A stretch of DNA of 64,000 bases from Leucocoprinus leucothites (taxonomy: Eukaryota > Basidiomycota > Agaricomycetes > Agaricales > Agaricaceae), in the NCBI GenBank assembly GCA_013368445.1, contig JAACJO010000019.1, positions 620,001 to 684,000 of the forward strand. The letters run 5' to 3'. Below are positions 44,865 to 55,677 of this stretch, piece by piece. The notes below the pieces were generated by a model. It was given only the letters and a program-made list of their open reading frames with translations. It did no database searches and was not told the origin of the DNA. Both the position numbers and the translations under genes were made by a program. The first letter of the stretch is position 1, and each line of letters starts with the position of its first letter.

Positions 44865-47006
44865 ATGGTCCCTATTAGCATTCGAGACGTGCTGATTTTG
44901 GCGCTATGTTTTGTGGTACACCTTAGCTACCGCAAACAACGTCGAAGATTATTACCTCTTCCTCCCGGTCCTTTTCGCTGGCCAATCGTCGGAAACGCAT
45001 TCATTTTTCCTTTGACATACGTCCATCGTTTTTACAAGGACCTGACAGACAGATTAGGTGAGCTTGCAGCTATTTTAATTGAAGACCAAGGGTTCACCAT
45101 GCCTTAGGATCCAAAATCGTGTAACTGGAAGCAGTTGGTCGACCTATCATTGTCCTGAATGATATCAATATAGCGAGAGACCTACTTGAAAAGAGATCTG
45201 CCCTCTACTCTAGTCGGTCAGTAGAGTACTCCCTCACGATGAAAGGAGTAACATCAACTAATATCATGCTATTTCAGGCCAGTGAGCCCTATGGTACACG
45301 ACGTGTAGGTTTTCGCGTGCTACGAAAAAAGCGTAGGCAAGATTTACTTGCTCACCATGACCATTAGGATAGGATACAAAATCATGTTTGCTTTGATGCC
45401 CTATGGTGATGATTGGCGTAATCATCGTCGGGTTTTCCGGCAACATTTATCCGAGAAGCACCTGCCTCAAATACAAGAAAGAGCACTGGAGTTTGTTCGC
45501 AAAGGTCTACTCGCGAACCTTGTAGACAGCTCTGACAAACTTCACGACCACGTACGAAAGTAGGTTTTATTTATTTATCCTAAGAATTGAGGTACTCAGA
45601 CACCCAATCCTATTTTTAGTACGATTGGTGGACTATCTATGTCCATGACTTACGGACTACCGGTTCAAAGACAGAATGATCCGCTGGTTCGTTTCGTAGA
45701 GGATGCATTTACAAATCTCGCGGGTGCTGTAGCCCCGGGAAAGTACTTCGTCAATGTCTTGGCCCCATTGAAATATGTCCCCAGATGGATGCCTGGGGCG
45801 GGTTTCAAGCGGAAAGGCAAGGAGATGCGCAAGCATCTTGATCGACTTTTGGAGGAGCCCTACCAAGCAACACTGAGGCAGATGGTAGGACCTTGTTCAG
45901 ATGAGATGCTGGTTTCATCCTAATTTTACAACAGGAAGGTGGTATAGGGCCGCCGTCTTTTGTGGTAGACGCGTTGGAACAATCAAGTCAATCCTCAGAC
46001 TATGACATTCGAGCTCAATACGTCAAGCAAACTGCGCTGCAGATCTTCGCAGGTAACTATTGTAACCCGCCACTGCATTTTCGACCTAACCACGGACTCC
46101 TCGGTCAGCTTTGTCAGAAACAACTGTTGCCTCCGTGTTGACTTTCTTTCTAGCTATGCTGCTGCACCCTGATATCCAGCTCAAAGCTCAAAAGGAGTTG
46201 GACTCGGTGATTGGACCTGATCGCCTCCCCGAATTTTCTGATATTGCTCATCTCGTCTTTATATCTGCAATCGTGAAAGAGCTCCTAAGGTATGGCCCAT
46301 CTCCTCCTTACCTTGTTTGACGTGTCTTCACATAGAAGATTAGATGGAACCCTATTGTACCGGCTGGTGTGCCCCACATGACAACTGAAGAAGACGTTTA
46401 CATGGGGTATTACATCCCAAAGAACTGCATCATCATGCCCAATACCTAGTATGTAATCCCTACCAGATTCCACGCGTCGACGAGAGTTGAGCTAGACGTT
46501 CATATAGTGCCATGCTTCAGGACGAAGTCGTCTTTCCTGAGCCTGAGAAATTCAAACCAGAAAGATTCATGAATCAGGAGGGTGGTATACGTGAAGACCT
46601 ACCCGACCCAGAATTTGTCGCTACCTTTGGTTTTGGCAGAAGGTGTGTAATGCTTTTGTCATACCATGTTACCGCCAGCTAGTGCGATTAAGGAGATATC
46701 TCCCAATAGAATTTGCCCAGGTGCTCATATCGCAAGGTCAACGTTAACCATCGCCGTCGCTTCTGTCATATACCTCTTTGATATTTCCCCCGCTCTTGAT
46801 GCTGAAGGAAAACCGATCAATGTTAAGCCCGAATTTTCTCCAGCATCCATAACTTCGTGAGCATTCCACCCTCCCATTGCAAGAGCCTGGTATAAACCAT
46901 TCAATAATACAGCGAACCTTTACCTTTTCCCTGCAAAGTGACACCTCGGAGTGGAAAGGACGTGTATGGTTTGTTGAAAGACGCTTTCGGGAGCGACCCA
47001 ATTTAA
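44865..47006 (+). pseudogene. Cytochrome P450 (copy 4, tandem unit 1) with an in-frame stop
   Basis: Complete P450 layout: anchor VLILALCFVVHLSYRKQRRR, hinge LPLPPGPFRWPIVGN, MPYGDDWRNHRR, MSMTYGLPVQRQNDPL, WMPGAGFKRKGKE, I-helix ALSETTVASV, K-helix KELLR, WNPIVPAGVPHMTTEEDVYMGYYIP, PERFMNQEGG, haem loop FGFGRR-ICPGAH, and C-terminus EPLPF ... KDVYGLLKDAFGSDPI. Exon 2 carries TAA at 45122-45124, where copies 5 and 6 have a Tyr codon (KIVYLEA/KILYLEA). A single T-to-A change explains it. Everything else looks intact and splice sites are conserved. Without read-through the product would be a fragment of about 70 residues. It may be a very recent null or a sequencing error. Confidence 0.85.
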
Positions 47007-47939
47007 GTGTAAACTACTCTTGTTTCATTCTCGTTTGGCTATTCTCGTTTGCCTCTTGTCCTGCGACTTCCTTGTTACTAAATGCCACGGTTTCCTCAAT
47101 GATAATGCTCCCGATGAGGCGGCAAGTTTGCTACATATCAAGGGTGTTATCTGGGATAGATTTTCCATTTCTCAATTGTTCGGGCTAGTCGCAATTATCT
47201 TCTCCTGGGTTCTTGATGAGTATTCATGAACGCATCTGCAATTAAGTTGCGTTGAGTATCACTGTACAGCTAGTCCATATTTGCTACAGGATGGTAAAGT
47301 TGCTGAGCAATTCCGTCGAAATGGCAGGAACCACGAAAGCCTACCACGACTACAGTCAACAATCGTGATAATCTAAATCACGATTATGTTTATATCATAA
47401 TCCGGGCTTACTTTGGACATAAGTAATTGATACTAGCCTATTGAGAGTAATCTCGAGTATACTTGGGATCATAATCACAATTTCAATAACCATAGTCCCG
47501 ATAATCGTCTCTGTGATAACTCGTACTCTGTAGTAGATTTTCAGGTCCACCAAGTTGGTTCACAAGGGAATGGTAAAACCCATGACTCTGCACTAACCCA
47601 TAACCCATAGCTCTGGATGGAAAAATTCATAGCGCCGGCGACCACATATGGTAAACAGGTAGATTTGGAGCTCAACATTTGGCGTTTGTACGTGCCAGAG
47701 ACCGGAGGACTGAATTTTGAAATAGACCTAATTGTACATACGGTTTCTACACACACTATTCTTCCCGATAACATAAGATACTCGAAAAAGGGTTCAGAAA
47801 ACTAGAGTAAAAGTCTCAGTCGCGTAGAACTCTTCTTCAGGACAAGCTCTCACTGCGAAGTAATAAGATCACCAAGAAGAATGCCGGGTTGTTCGACAAT
47901 GAAGCCAACCTCATTGATAAAGCGGCCATCGTTGCCTTC
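47007..47939. other. Spacer between tandem units 1 and 2, with inverted repeats
   Basis: No gene. Around 47355-47380 a 9-bp inverted repeat (AATCGTGAT / ATCACGATT) flanks a short centre, and several GATAATC/CATAATC motifs follow up to 47520. A similar motif-rich stretch interrupts the third oxidoreductase copy at 54.07-54.49 kb. Confidence 0.45.
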
Positions 47940-48300
47940 AACGAGTTATCGTAGTAAAATTTCTTGCTAGGGTAGGCTTACTAGCTATCGAGTTCGCGTA
48001 GGTGACCCGCGAGACCATCAGCTTGTATTTGCGCTTGGTTAAGGGCCCAGCCAGCAGGTTTGACAGAAGCAGAAGGAACGCGATCAAATCTTTGGGCAAG
48101 CACTGTCGCATTTATGGATCACTCAGTCTGATTGAATGTTCCAACTGACAAATTTACCCACGTTTAGAAAGACCTGCTGTTGCCACCCGAGAAAGCAGAG
48201 GAAACCCACAGGGATATCATGGGGGCCCTATGAAGAGAAGCAGGTCTACCAGTGTAAAATTTTGGAGAGTTAATCTCCTATAATTTATACGACGCAGCTC
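47940..48300 (-). pseudogene. 5'-end fragment of the GH127-like gene
   Basis: Closely matches 40.56-40.92 kb: the exon encoding VKPAGWALNQAQIQA and the start of the signal-peptide exon are recognisable. It lacks the rest of the gene. Together with the flanking promoter sequence and the following oxidoreductase copy it marks the left part of tandem unit 2. Confidence 0.85.
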
Positions 48301-48756
48301 AGCGCTCAAGCGTGGTCCGTCGAAGGGCGTTAAGCGATGGGATGAGGGAAATGTCCACTAAAAATAGGCCTTCTTAGTGACGTGAGGCAGTCGGATGATG
48401 GATCACTTGATAGCGTATGAGACTTTTTGCCCACCTTTGTGATCAACTCTATAAGACTCTACAGCTAGTTCTCGACCTGAATGGGACAGGGTGTAGGGTT
48501 TGATCATTCGAAGTAGAAGAAAAGACGACAGAAGGAGGACAAAAGGAAGGAACAGCGGGGACAAGACGGACGTTTATGGTACCGTCAACGGAAACTGTCC
48601 TCAGTATTTCGTTGCCAGTTCTGTGGTAGGATGAGACCATTAAGGGAAACACTGCCTGCCGAAGTTGTTGGAAGCGTTTGTTTGGCTTTGTTGTCCAAGA
48701 GCTTCTAATCTCCCCTACCCCCGGCTTTCACCGATTGAATTTAATCCACAAACTCT

Positions 48757-50575
48757 ATGTCGGCTCTGAATGGTTTGCATCCCGTCTAACGGAGCTTTCA
48801 GTAAAGCTAGGCTTTGTAGACTAGGTCACAACTCACTATACCATAATCCAAGAGGACCTTTCCCCAGAGCATGCCCAATTCTCCCAGGCCTGCCTACTCT
48901 TCGTTCGGTGACCAACTCTAGATGAAGACGGCCGACCTTGGGGGTCCATAGTGGCGGGAAAAAATGGAACGAAGCGTTTTGTGCGCAACAGGCTACACAC
49001 CAAGCTTAGCGTCGAGGCAGAGACTTGAAAAGGTGATCCATTGATGGATAACCTACAGCTGTTCGGACGGAGGGGGAATCTTCCGGTTGTTCGGATAGGC
49101 GTTGAGTTTCCGGAAACAAATTCGCCAGTATGATCACCAAATCGAATCAGTCGAAGCACGATATTCAGTTAGAACCCCCCGTCAACGGGCGACTGGGTAC
49201 ATACACAAGTTAATCTTCTGTATGTCACAAAATAACTAATCATTCCTATAGTAACTGTCCGAAGCATATCAATGCTCGGGAACCTCGAGCCAAGGGTCGA
49301 ACGAAAACTAAATGTTGTCCACAATCAGCGATATCTCTCAATCGAGGACAGGCTACCTGACGATGTAATCAACTTCATTCATGAGCGGGATACTGTTTTT
49401 CTTGGAGCATTCTATGTTCCCCCACCAGAACTCGCATCAAAATATCCTCCTCACGTCGGGATGAACCATCGTGGAGGCCTTCCTGGCTTTGTTCGAATTC
49501 GGAACGATAGAAGAACCTTGGTCCTACCTGATTACTCCGGTGCGTGACTTGACCCACTCGCCATTCTGTACCGCTTAACCTGCTACAGGTAATCGCATGA
49601 TGAAGAGGGGACGCCCAACACCACCAATCCATACAATCCCCCTATTCGCCTTTTAGCAAAGGAGACCTCCATGAGCCTATTCCAGCAGGACAATCGACCT
49701 ACTGCCGCCCTCACCAACATCCCCATTCATTCCCGTGGTGTCGCCACGTTTACCTGGGAGTCACCCAAGGAGCTCCAACTATCCTTTGGTCAAGTAGTCA
49801 TTCTTGACTGCTCATCATTCTTCAGCGCAGACACTATCAACGCATGGCTCCTTATAGTCTGAAACCCGTTAATGATGATTGCATTCGTTCTTGGGCCGCA
49901 TCCTCAGCTTCAACTGGGCCCACCCGAGATTTCTTGATAACAATTGGTCACAAAGCTGGTGGTGCCCTCACCACGGTATTCCTTACGGTCGCACAAAACT
50001 TCAAAATACGCGCTACGAACTCCATGACGATACTCGACCCCTTAGTTTCACAGTCAGGATCGCTGGAGTGACCGGGGGATTCTCCATACCTTCGCTTCCG
50101 AGCCCTTCGGATACATCCACAGGTTTGCCGGCGATCGGAATTACGCCGTTCCTGAATCTGCTTCACTCACTCCGCATGAATACGAAAGAAGGTGAAGATG
50201 TCAACGTCCACCTCTTCCTTTCTGCCAGAGATATGACAATTCTGCCTCCGATTATTATCTCGAGCTATGAAGGAACGGATCAGTCGCCGCATACCGATGA
50301 CCGGAACCCGAAGCCCAATCCGAAGGTTTATCTAAATGTGGACATTTTGTATCCCACATTTAACCCCGTGGCGAATGTTGATGTCCCGAGCAGCATGCTG
50401 GTGCAACGGCACGCTCAGAGATTAGAGGTGCCGTATATCAAGGCGCACAAAGAAGACGTTGGAAGAGACGTCTATGTTTGCGGTCCAGACGATTATACCC
50501 AGATGATAGCTCGAGCCATTCAACAAATTGGAGTGCAACCAGGTCGAATTCGGTCAGAAAGGCTTCTTACTAAAA
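48757..50575 (+). pseudogene. Oxidoreductase pseudogene (tandem unit 2)
   Basis: Degenerate copy of the gene at 41685-43741. The start region reads MSALNGLHPV then stop. The N-terminal exon carries several stops and frameshifts, whereas 49272-49547 (ERDTVFLGAFYVPPPE) is open. About 170 bp are missing after the second intron (near 49604), and the FAD motif RTWTVSS has become RSWAASS. The NAD-loop exon near 50.12 kb has lost the GGIG part and keeps IGITPF. The C-terminal YVCGPDDYTQMIARA is well kept. Its promoter, including the TATA-like element, is deleted (near 48.72 kb). Confidence 0.9.
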
Positions 50576-51284
50576 CATGGTCTGTTATACGATATCACCC
50601 AATTCAACTTCTGCATGTAAATAACCATATTTAGTCTGCACTTCCTTGCTACTATCGACGTGAGAACTCAATCCTCTAATTTATTCTGTCCCAAGTACTC
50701 AACTGGGGAGTATGGCTTCTGGGTGGGCTTTCGATACCCACGGGGCCTGTCACCGCTGGGCTTAACCAGGTCAGGACCGATCAGGAAGCTCGTGATGTCA
50801 GTTGATTCTGAAAGAATGGGAGTTCGACTCGGAATGAAGCACCTATTTTGGGTGAGCGGTGTGGAAAGGTTTCCGTATATCCTGTTCCATGACTCGCAAG
50901 CAGTCTGATTACACCGATAGGGATTTCAATTTTTCATGTTCCAGCCCAAGTCAGCTGGGCACGAGCACTACTGTCATGCTAATAACTGGCACCGCACTTC
51001 ACTTTTACTGGATATGTGGCCGCTTCTTCGGAGGAAGGCATCCCATGTACATGGCGCAACGGTCATTTACAAATCAACGTGATTGATCGTAATGCTAGAT
51101 AATTCCGGATAAGGATAGAAAGAGGATGTACACAGGACCGAGTCGGGGTACTCAGGGACTGGGACCACATTTTCACGGATGGTCGTGAGTCAAGGAATAT
51201 GCCAATAATAGCTCTTACGAAGAGGGGAATTCCAATCCTATATAATAACGGTAGGACGGATACCGAATCAAGCCGGTCGCATCC
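50576..51284. other. Spacer of tandem unit 2 with P450 promoter
   Basis: Shortened version of 43.74-44.86 kb. Carries the second copy of the small conserved frame (about 50.95-51.08 kb) and a TATA-like TATATAATA at 51239-51247, 46 bp before the P450 ATG. Confidence 0.5.
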
Positions 51285-53436
51285 ATGGTCGCTATCACTA
51301 TCCGAGACGTGCTCATTTTGTCGTTATGTATTGTGGTGCATCTTAGCTACCGCAAACAACGTCGAAATCTCTTGCCCCTTCCTCCCGGTCCTTTTCGCTG
51401 GCCAATCGTCGGAAATGCATTCATCATTCCTTTAACGTATGTCCATCGCTTTTACAAGAAGCTGGGAGACGGACTAGGTGAGTTTGTGGTAAATTTGATA
51501 GAAGAGCAAGTATTCACAGTGCCTTAGGATCAAAGATCGTGTATCTAGAAGCAATCGGTCGAACTATCATTGTCTTGAATGACATCAATATGGCTAGAGA
51601 CCTACTCGAGAAGAGATCTGCCCTCTACTCTAGCCGGTCAGTAGAGGACTCTCTTAGGACGAACGGAATGACGTCAACTAACACCATACTATCGGTAGGC
51701 CAGTGAGCCCTATGATACATGATGTGTAGGTTTACGCGTGCTGCGAAACAAGCATAGGCAAGATTTGCTTGCTCACCGTGACCACCAGGATAGGCTCCAA
51801 AATCATTTTTGGTTTAATGCCCTATGGTGACGAGTGGCGCCAACATCGACGGATTTTCCAGCAACATTTATCTGAGAAGCACCTCCCTCAAATACAAGAA
51901 AGAGCAATAGAATTTGTTCGAAAAGGTCTACTCACGAATCTGATAAGCAGTCCGGATAAACTTCATGACCACGTACGAAAGTAAGTTTTATTTATTTATC
52001 TAAGAGGTATCGTGCCCTGACACCTAATTGTTTTTTTTTCAGTACTATTGGTGGACTATCTATGTCCATGACTTACGGACTACCAGTCCAAAGGCAGGAT
52101 GATCCGCTGGTCAATTTCGCAGAGGAGGTGTTTATAAAGGTGGCGGGTGCTGGAGCCCCGGGAAAGTACTTCATCAATGTCTTGACCCCACTAATATATG
52201 TCCCCGGATGGATGCCTGGGGCGGGTTTCAAACAGAAAGGCAAGGAGATACGCCAGCAGCTCGATCGACTGATGGAGGAGCCCTACCAAGCAACAGTGAA
52301 ACAGATGGTAAGATCTTATCTACGGAAGGTTATACCGTTTCATTTTTGTTATACAACAGGAAGATGGTATAGTGACGCCCTCCTTTGTGGCGGATGCGCT
52401 GGAGCGATCCACTCAATCCTCAGATTATGAGCTCCAGGCTCAATGCGTCAAACAAGCCGCATTGCAGATCTTCGGAGGTAACTGCTATGACCTGTCCACC
52501 CGTGTATCTTTAACCTAACCACGGACTCTTTGATTAGCTTTATCAGAAACAACCGTTGCCTCCGTGATGACCTTCTTTCTAGTTATGCTGTTACACCCTG
52601 ATGTCCAGCTCAAAGCTCAAAAAGAGCTGGACTCAGTGGTTGGACCTGATCGCCTACCCGAGTTTTCTGATTTGCCTCACCTCACCTTTGTCTCGGCACT
52701 CTTGAAAGAGCTCCTAAGGTATGCCCCATCCCCCAGCTACATCGTTTGGTCTGCCTTCACATATAGAGTTAGATGGAACCCTATTGTGCCAGCTGGTGTG
52801 CCTCATATGACAACTGAAGAAGACGTTTACATGGGATATTACATTCCGAAGGGCTGTATTATCATGGCCAATACCTAGTACGCAATCGATACCCGATCCT
52901 CCGTATTAGTGAGGGCTGAATTGAATGTTCATATAGTGCCATGCTTCATGATGAAGACGTTTTTCCCGAGCCTGAAAAATTCAAACCAGAAAGATTCATC
53001 AGTAAGGATGGTGGGATACGTGAAGACCTACCCGACCCAGACTTTATTGCTACCTTTGGTTTCGGCAGAAGGTGTGTAGCACTTCTGTCATGTTATGTGA
53101 TAACCGGCGGCGACTCAGAAGTGATCCCCCTTTCCTTAGAATATGCCCAGGCTCTCATATCGCAAAGTCGACTTTAACCATTGCTGTCGCTTCTGTCCTA
53201 TGCCTCTTTGATATTTCACCAGCTCTTGACCCCGAAGGAAAACCAATCAACGTGAAGCCCGAATTTGCTCCAGCATCCATAACTTCGTGAGCATTTCGCC
53301 TTCCCATCACGAACCCCTGGTCTAAATCATTCATTGATGCAGCGAACCTTTACCTTTTCCCTGCAAAGTGACACCTCGTAGTGGAAAGGACGTGCATGGT
53401 CTGCTGAGAGATGTTCTCGGGACAGACCCGATTTAA
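51285..53436 (+). CDS. Cytochrome P450 (copy 5, tandem unit 2, intact)
   Basis: ER-anchored monooxygenase, CYP64-like; substrate unknown. All exons join with conserved phases and no stop. Blocks in order: VLILSLCIVVHLSYRKQRR, LPLPPGPFRWPIVGN, GSKIVYLEAIGRTIIVLND, MPYGDEWRQHRR, MSMTYGLPVQRQDDPL, WMPGAGFKQKGKE, EDGIVTPSFVADALE, ALSETTVASVMTFF, VVGPDRLPEFSDLPHLTF, ExxR (KELLR), GVPHMTTEEDVYMGYYIP, PERFISKDGG, haem loop FGFGRR-ICPGSH, and end HGLLRDVLGTDPI. The Tyr codon that is mutated in copy 4 is present. It follows a dead oxidoreductase copy, so it would have to share a redox partner with other loci. Confidence 0.92.
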
Positions 53437-53559
53437 GTATAAGCTACCCCTGCTTCATTCTTGAGAATTGTTTAGCTATTCAAGTACTGATCAAAATTAC
53501 GTCTTGTCCTGCGGCTTCCTGGTTGATAATTATCACCTTGCCCTAAATGATAATCGATA

Positions 53560-54540
53560 ATGCTTCTGATTGGGCCCCAAGTCTGCCACATGTTTTCACT
53601 TTTAGCAGAGGCCTCCATATGCCTATTCCAGGAGGGCAACCAACCGACTGCCGCAGTCACCAAGATCGTTACCCATTTGCAGGATGTCGGTAACCCCACA
53701 TGGGAGTCGTCCAAAGTCCTCCACATTTCCCCTGCTCGAGTAGCCGTCCTTGACTGTCTGACATTCCTTGGTGCACGAATCTGTCAATGGCGACTATATT
53801 CGTACTTGGATTGTATCCTCAGCTTCAACTGGGCCGCCACGAAGTTTCTCGATAACAACTCGTCACAAACCTGGTGGTGCCCTCATGACAGCATTCTTTA
53901 CGATCGCACAAAACCTCAAAATATGTGTTAGAATGCCTTGGTGATACTCGCTTCCTCAATCCCACAGTCAAGATCGCCGGAGTAACCAGAGAGTTCACTA
54001 TTCCTTCACTTCCTGCTACCTCAGCTACATCCACGTTGCGCGACTTTGGGAGCTCCAGACATCTTGATTAATCCATGTATAGCAAATCTCGTACGTCTGG
54101 ACTTTTTTTATCCAGATTCCCGCGGGATTTTAACCAGATTAATCCAAATGAAGGCAATGGCCAAGCGAAATTAGTTTGTGCCGGCATATGGGCTACGGCA
54201 TCCAAATAGTCGGATAATTTCAATATGATCATAAGGTAATCAACTTAAGTGGGATAATCTGAGCTTGATAGATGCGGATAATCTAAATCTATTCGAAAAT
54301 AACCTCAAGAAAAGATGTTCACAGAGTCAAGAATTAAATGAAAGACTCTACGAAATAGGCTCCAAAGGCTACCAACCAACAAACCAATGCACAACAACTC
54401 TATAAAAATGTACAATAATTCCAAGACGCACGAGAGCCGGCGTTCGGAGATAAAACTAGATATCTACGATCAATACAGAGGATTATAAGTACCCAGCTCG
54501 AGCTATTCAATAGATTGGAGTACAACCAGACTGCATACTG
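53560..54540 (+). pseudogene. Oxidoreductase fragment (tandem unit 3), internally replaced
   Basis: 53585-54065 matches 42.80-43.29 kb of the intact gene (EEASICLFQEGNQPTAAVTKI, then the FAD-domain region), with frameshifts. 54490-54540 matches its last codons (ARAIQ, QTAYCQKGF). The N-terminal half is absent. Bases between 54.07 and 54.49 kb are unrelated, rich in GGATAATCT-type motifs, and replace the NAD-binding part. Confidence 0.85.
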
Positions 54541-55677
54541 CCAGAAGGGTTTTCTCACTAAATCACGAACTTTACATGCTATCACGCACTTGACACACTG
54601 TATGCAAATGTATCCAGTGTGCCCTCCCAGATTTATTGACGTGAGAGCTCAATATTCCAACTCACTCTACCCTAATGCTCATCTAAGGGATAGATCTACT
54701 TCATGCGACACCCACGGAGCCCATTGCCGCTGGTTAGAAGGGTCAGGCTCGATCAGGAAGCTTGCTCAAGTGGACGGGCTCCATACCCATCTACGCCGCC
54801 ACTGTTCATTGACCCTGGATGTTTATTTGGCGCTCATGCAGCGCCTTGCCATTGAGTCCATCCTCGTGTGCAGATATAAACTCGATACACTAACAAGAAG
54901 ATATCTGTAGAACCTTGAGCTTTCAAATTTCAAGGTCAGTAGTGGTACTCAGAACAGCAATGTATTTTGAGTGTTGACACCTCAATATGACACGACCTGT
55001 TGGGAACTTGAATAGCCGTCTCTTCTTCGTCACGCATGATGGAGGTTATCTTGTAAAACTCTTCTGGAGCTCACACAGTAAAAGATCTTTGAGCAGGAGA
55101 CATCAAATCGACGAGAACTACCAGGTATTTCAAGAAAGAACTTCGAGTGGTCGTCACACAAACATCACGGCGACGACCCTGAGAGTAGATAGGTATGGGC
55201 TTTTGTCAGTGGTTCTGAAATAATAAGAGTTCGACTCGGAGCGAAGTAACTATTTCGGGTAAGTGGTGTGTAAATCTATCCACACACCTCGTTCAATCAC
55301 TCGCAAGAAGCCTTATCACACTGACAGGCATATCAATTTTTATGAGCATGCTTGGGTCAACTGAATGCGAGCACTACTGTGCTGTTGATTATCGGCGCTG
55401 AAATTCATTTCCACTAGGTATCTGCTGTCTTCTTCGAAGAAATATGTCCCATGTACATGGCGCAACTGTCAGCTACAAACCAATGTGATTGATCACAGCA
55501 ATTCTAGATCACTTCAGATAATGATAGAAGAGAGTTTACGCAAGACCGAGTCGGGGTACTCAAGGCGCTGGGATCACTCATTCGCAAATATTTGCAAGCT
55601 AAGGAATATGACAGAGGGAATTTACAATCCTATTTAATACCCGTAGGACAGATAGCAAATCAAACTTGTAGCACCCG
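54541..55677. other. Spacer of tandem unit 3 with P450 promoter
   Basis: Collinear with 43.74-44.86 kb. No intact gene. A TATA-like TATTTAATA lies at 55631-55639, 47 bp upstream of the next P450. Confidence 0.5.

Larger units (their letters stand above)
40560..47010 (+). repeat. Tandem unit 1 (GH127 5' end / oxidoreductase / P450)
   Basis: Parental-looking unit: intact oxidoreductase followed by a P450 that carries one stop. Units 2 (47940-53440) and 3 (53560-57810) follow head to tail. Confidence 0.85.
47940..53440 (+). repeat. Tandem unit 2
   Basis: Repeats the GH127 5' fragment, promoter region (shortened), oxidoreductase (dead), spacer (shortened) and P450 (intact). Confidence 0.85.

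Noticed and set aside
47541..47805. Open frames on both strands in the unit 1-2 spacer
   Set aside because: Short, no recognisable features and not conserved after the other two P450 copies.
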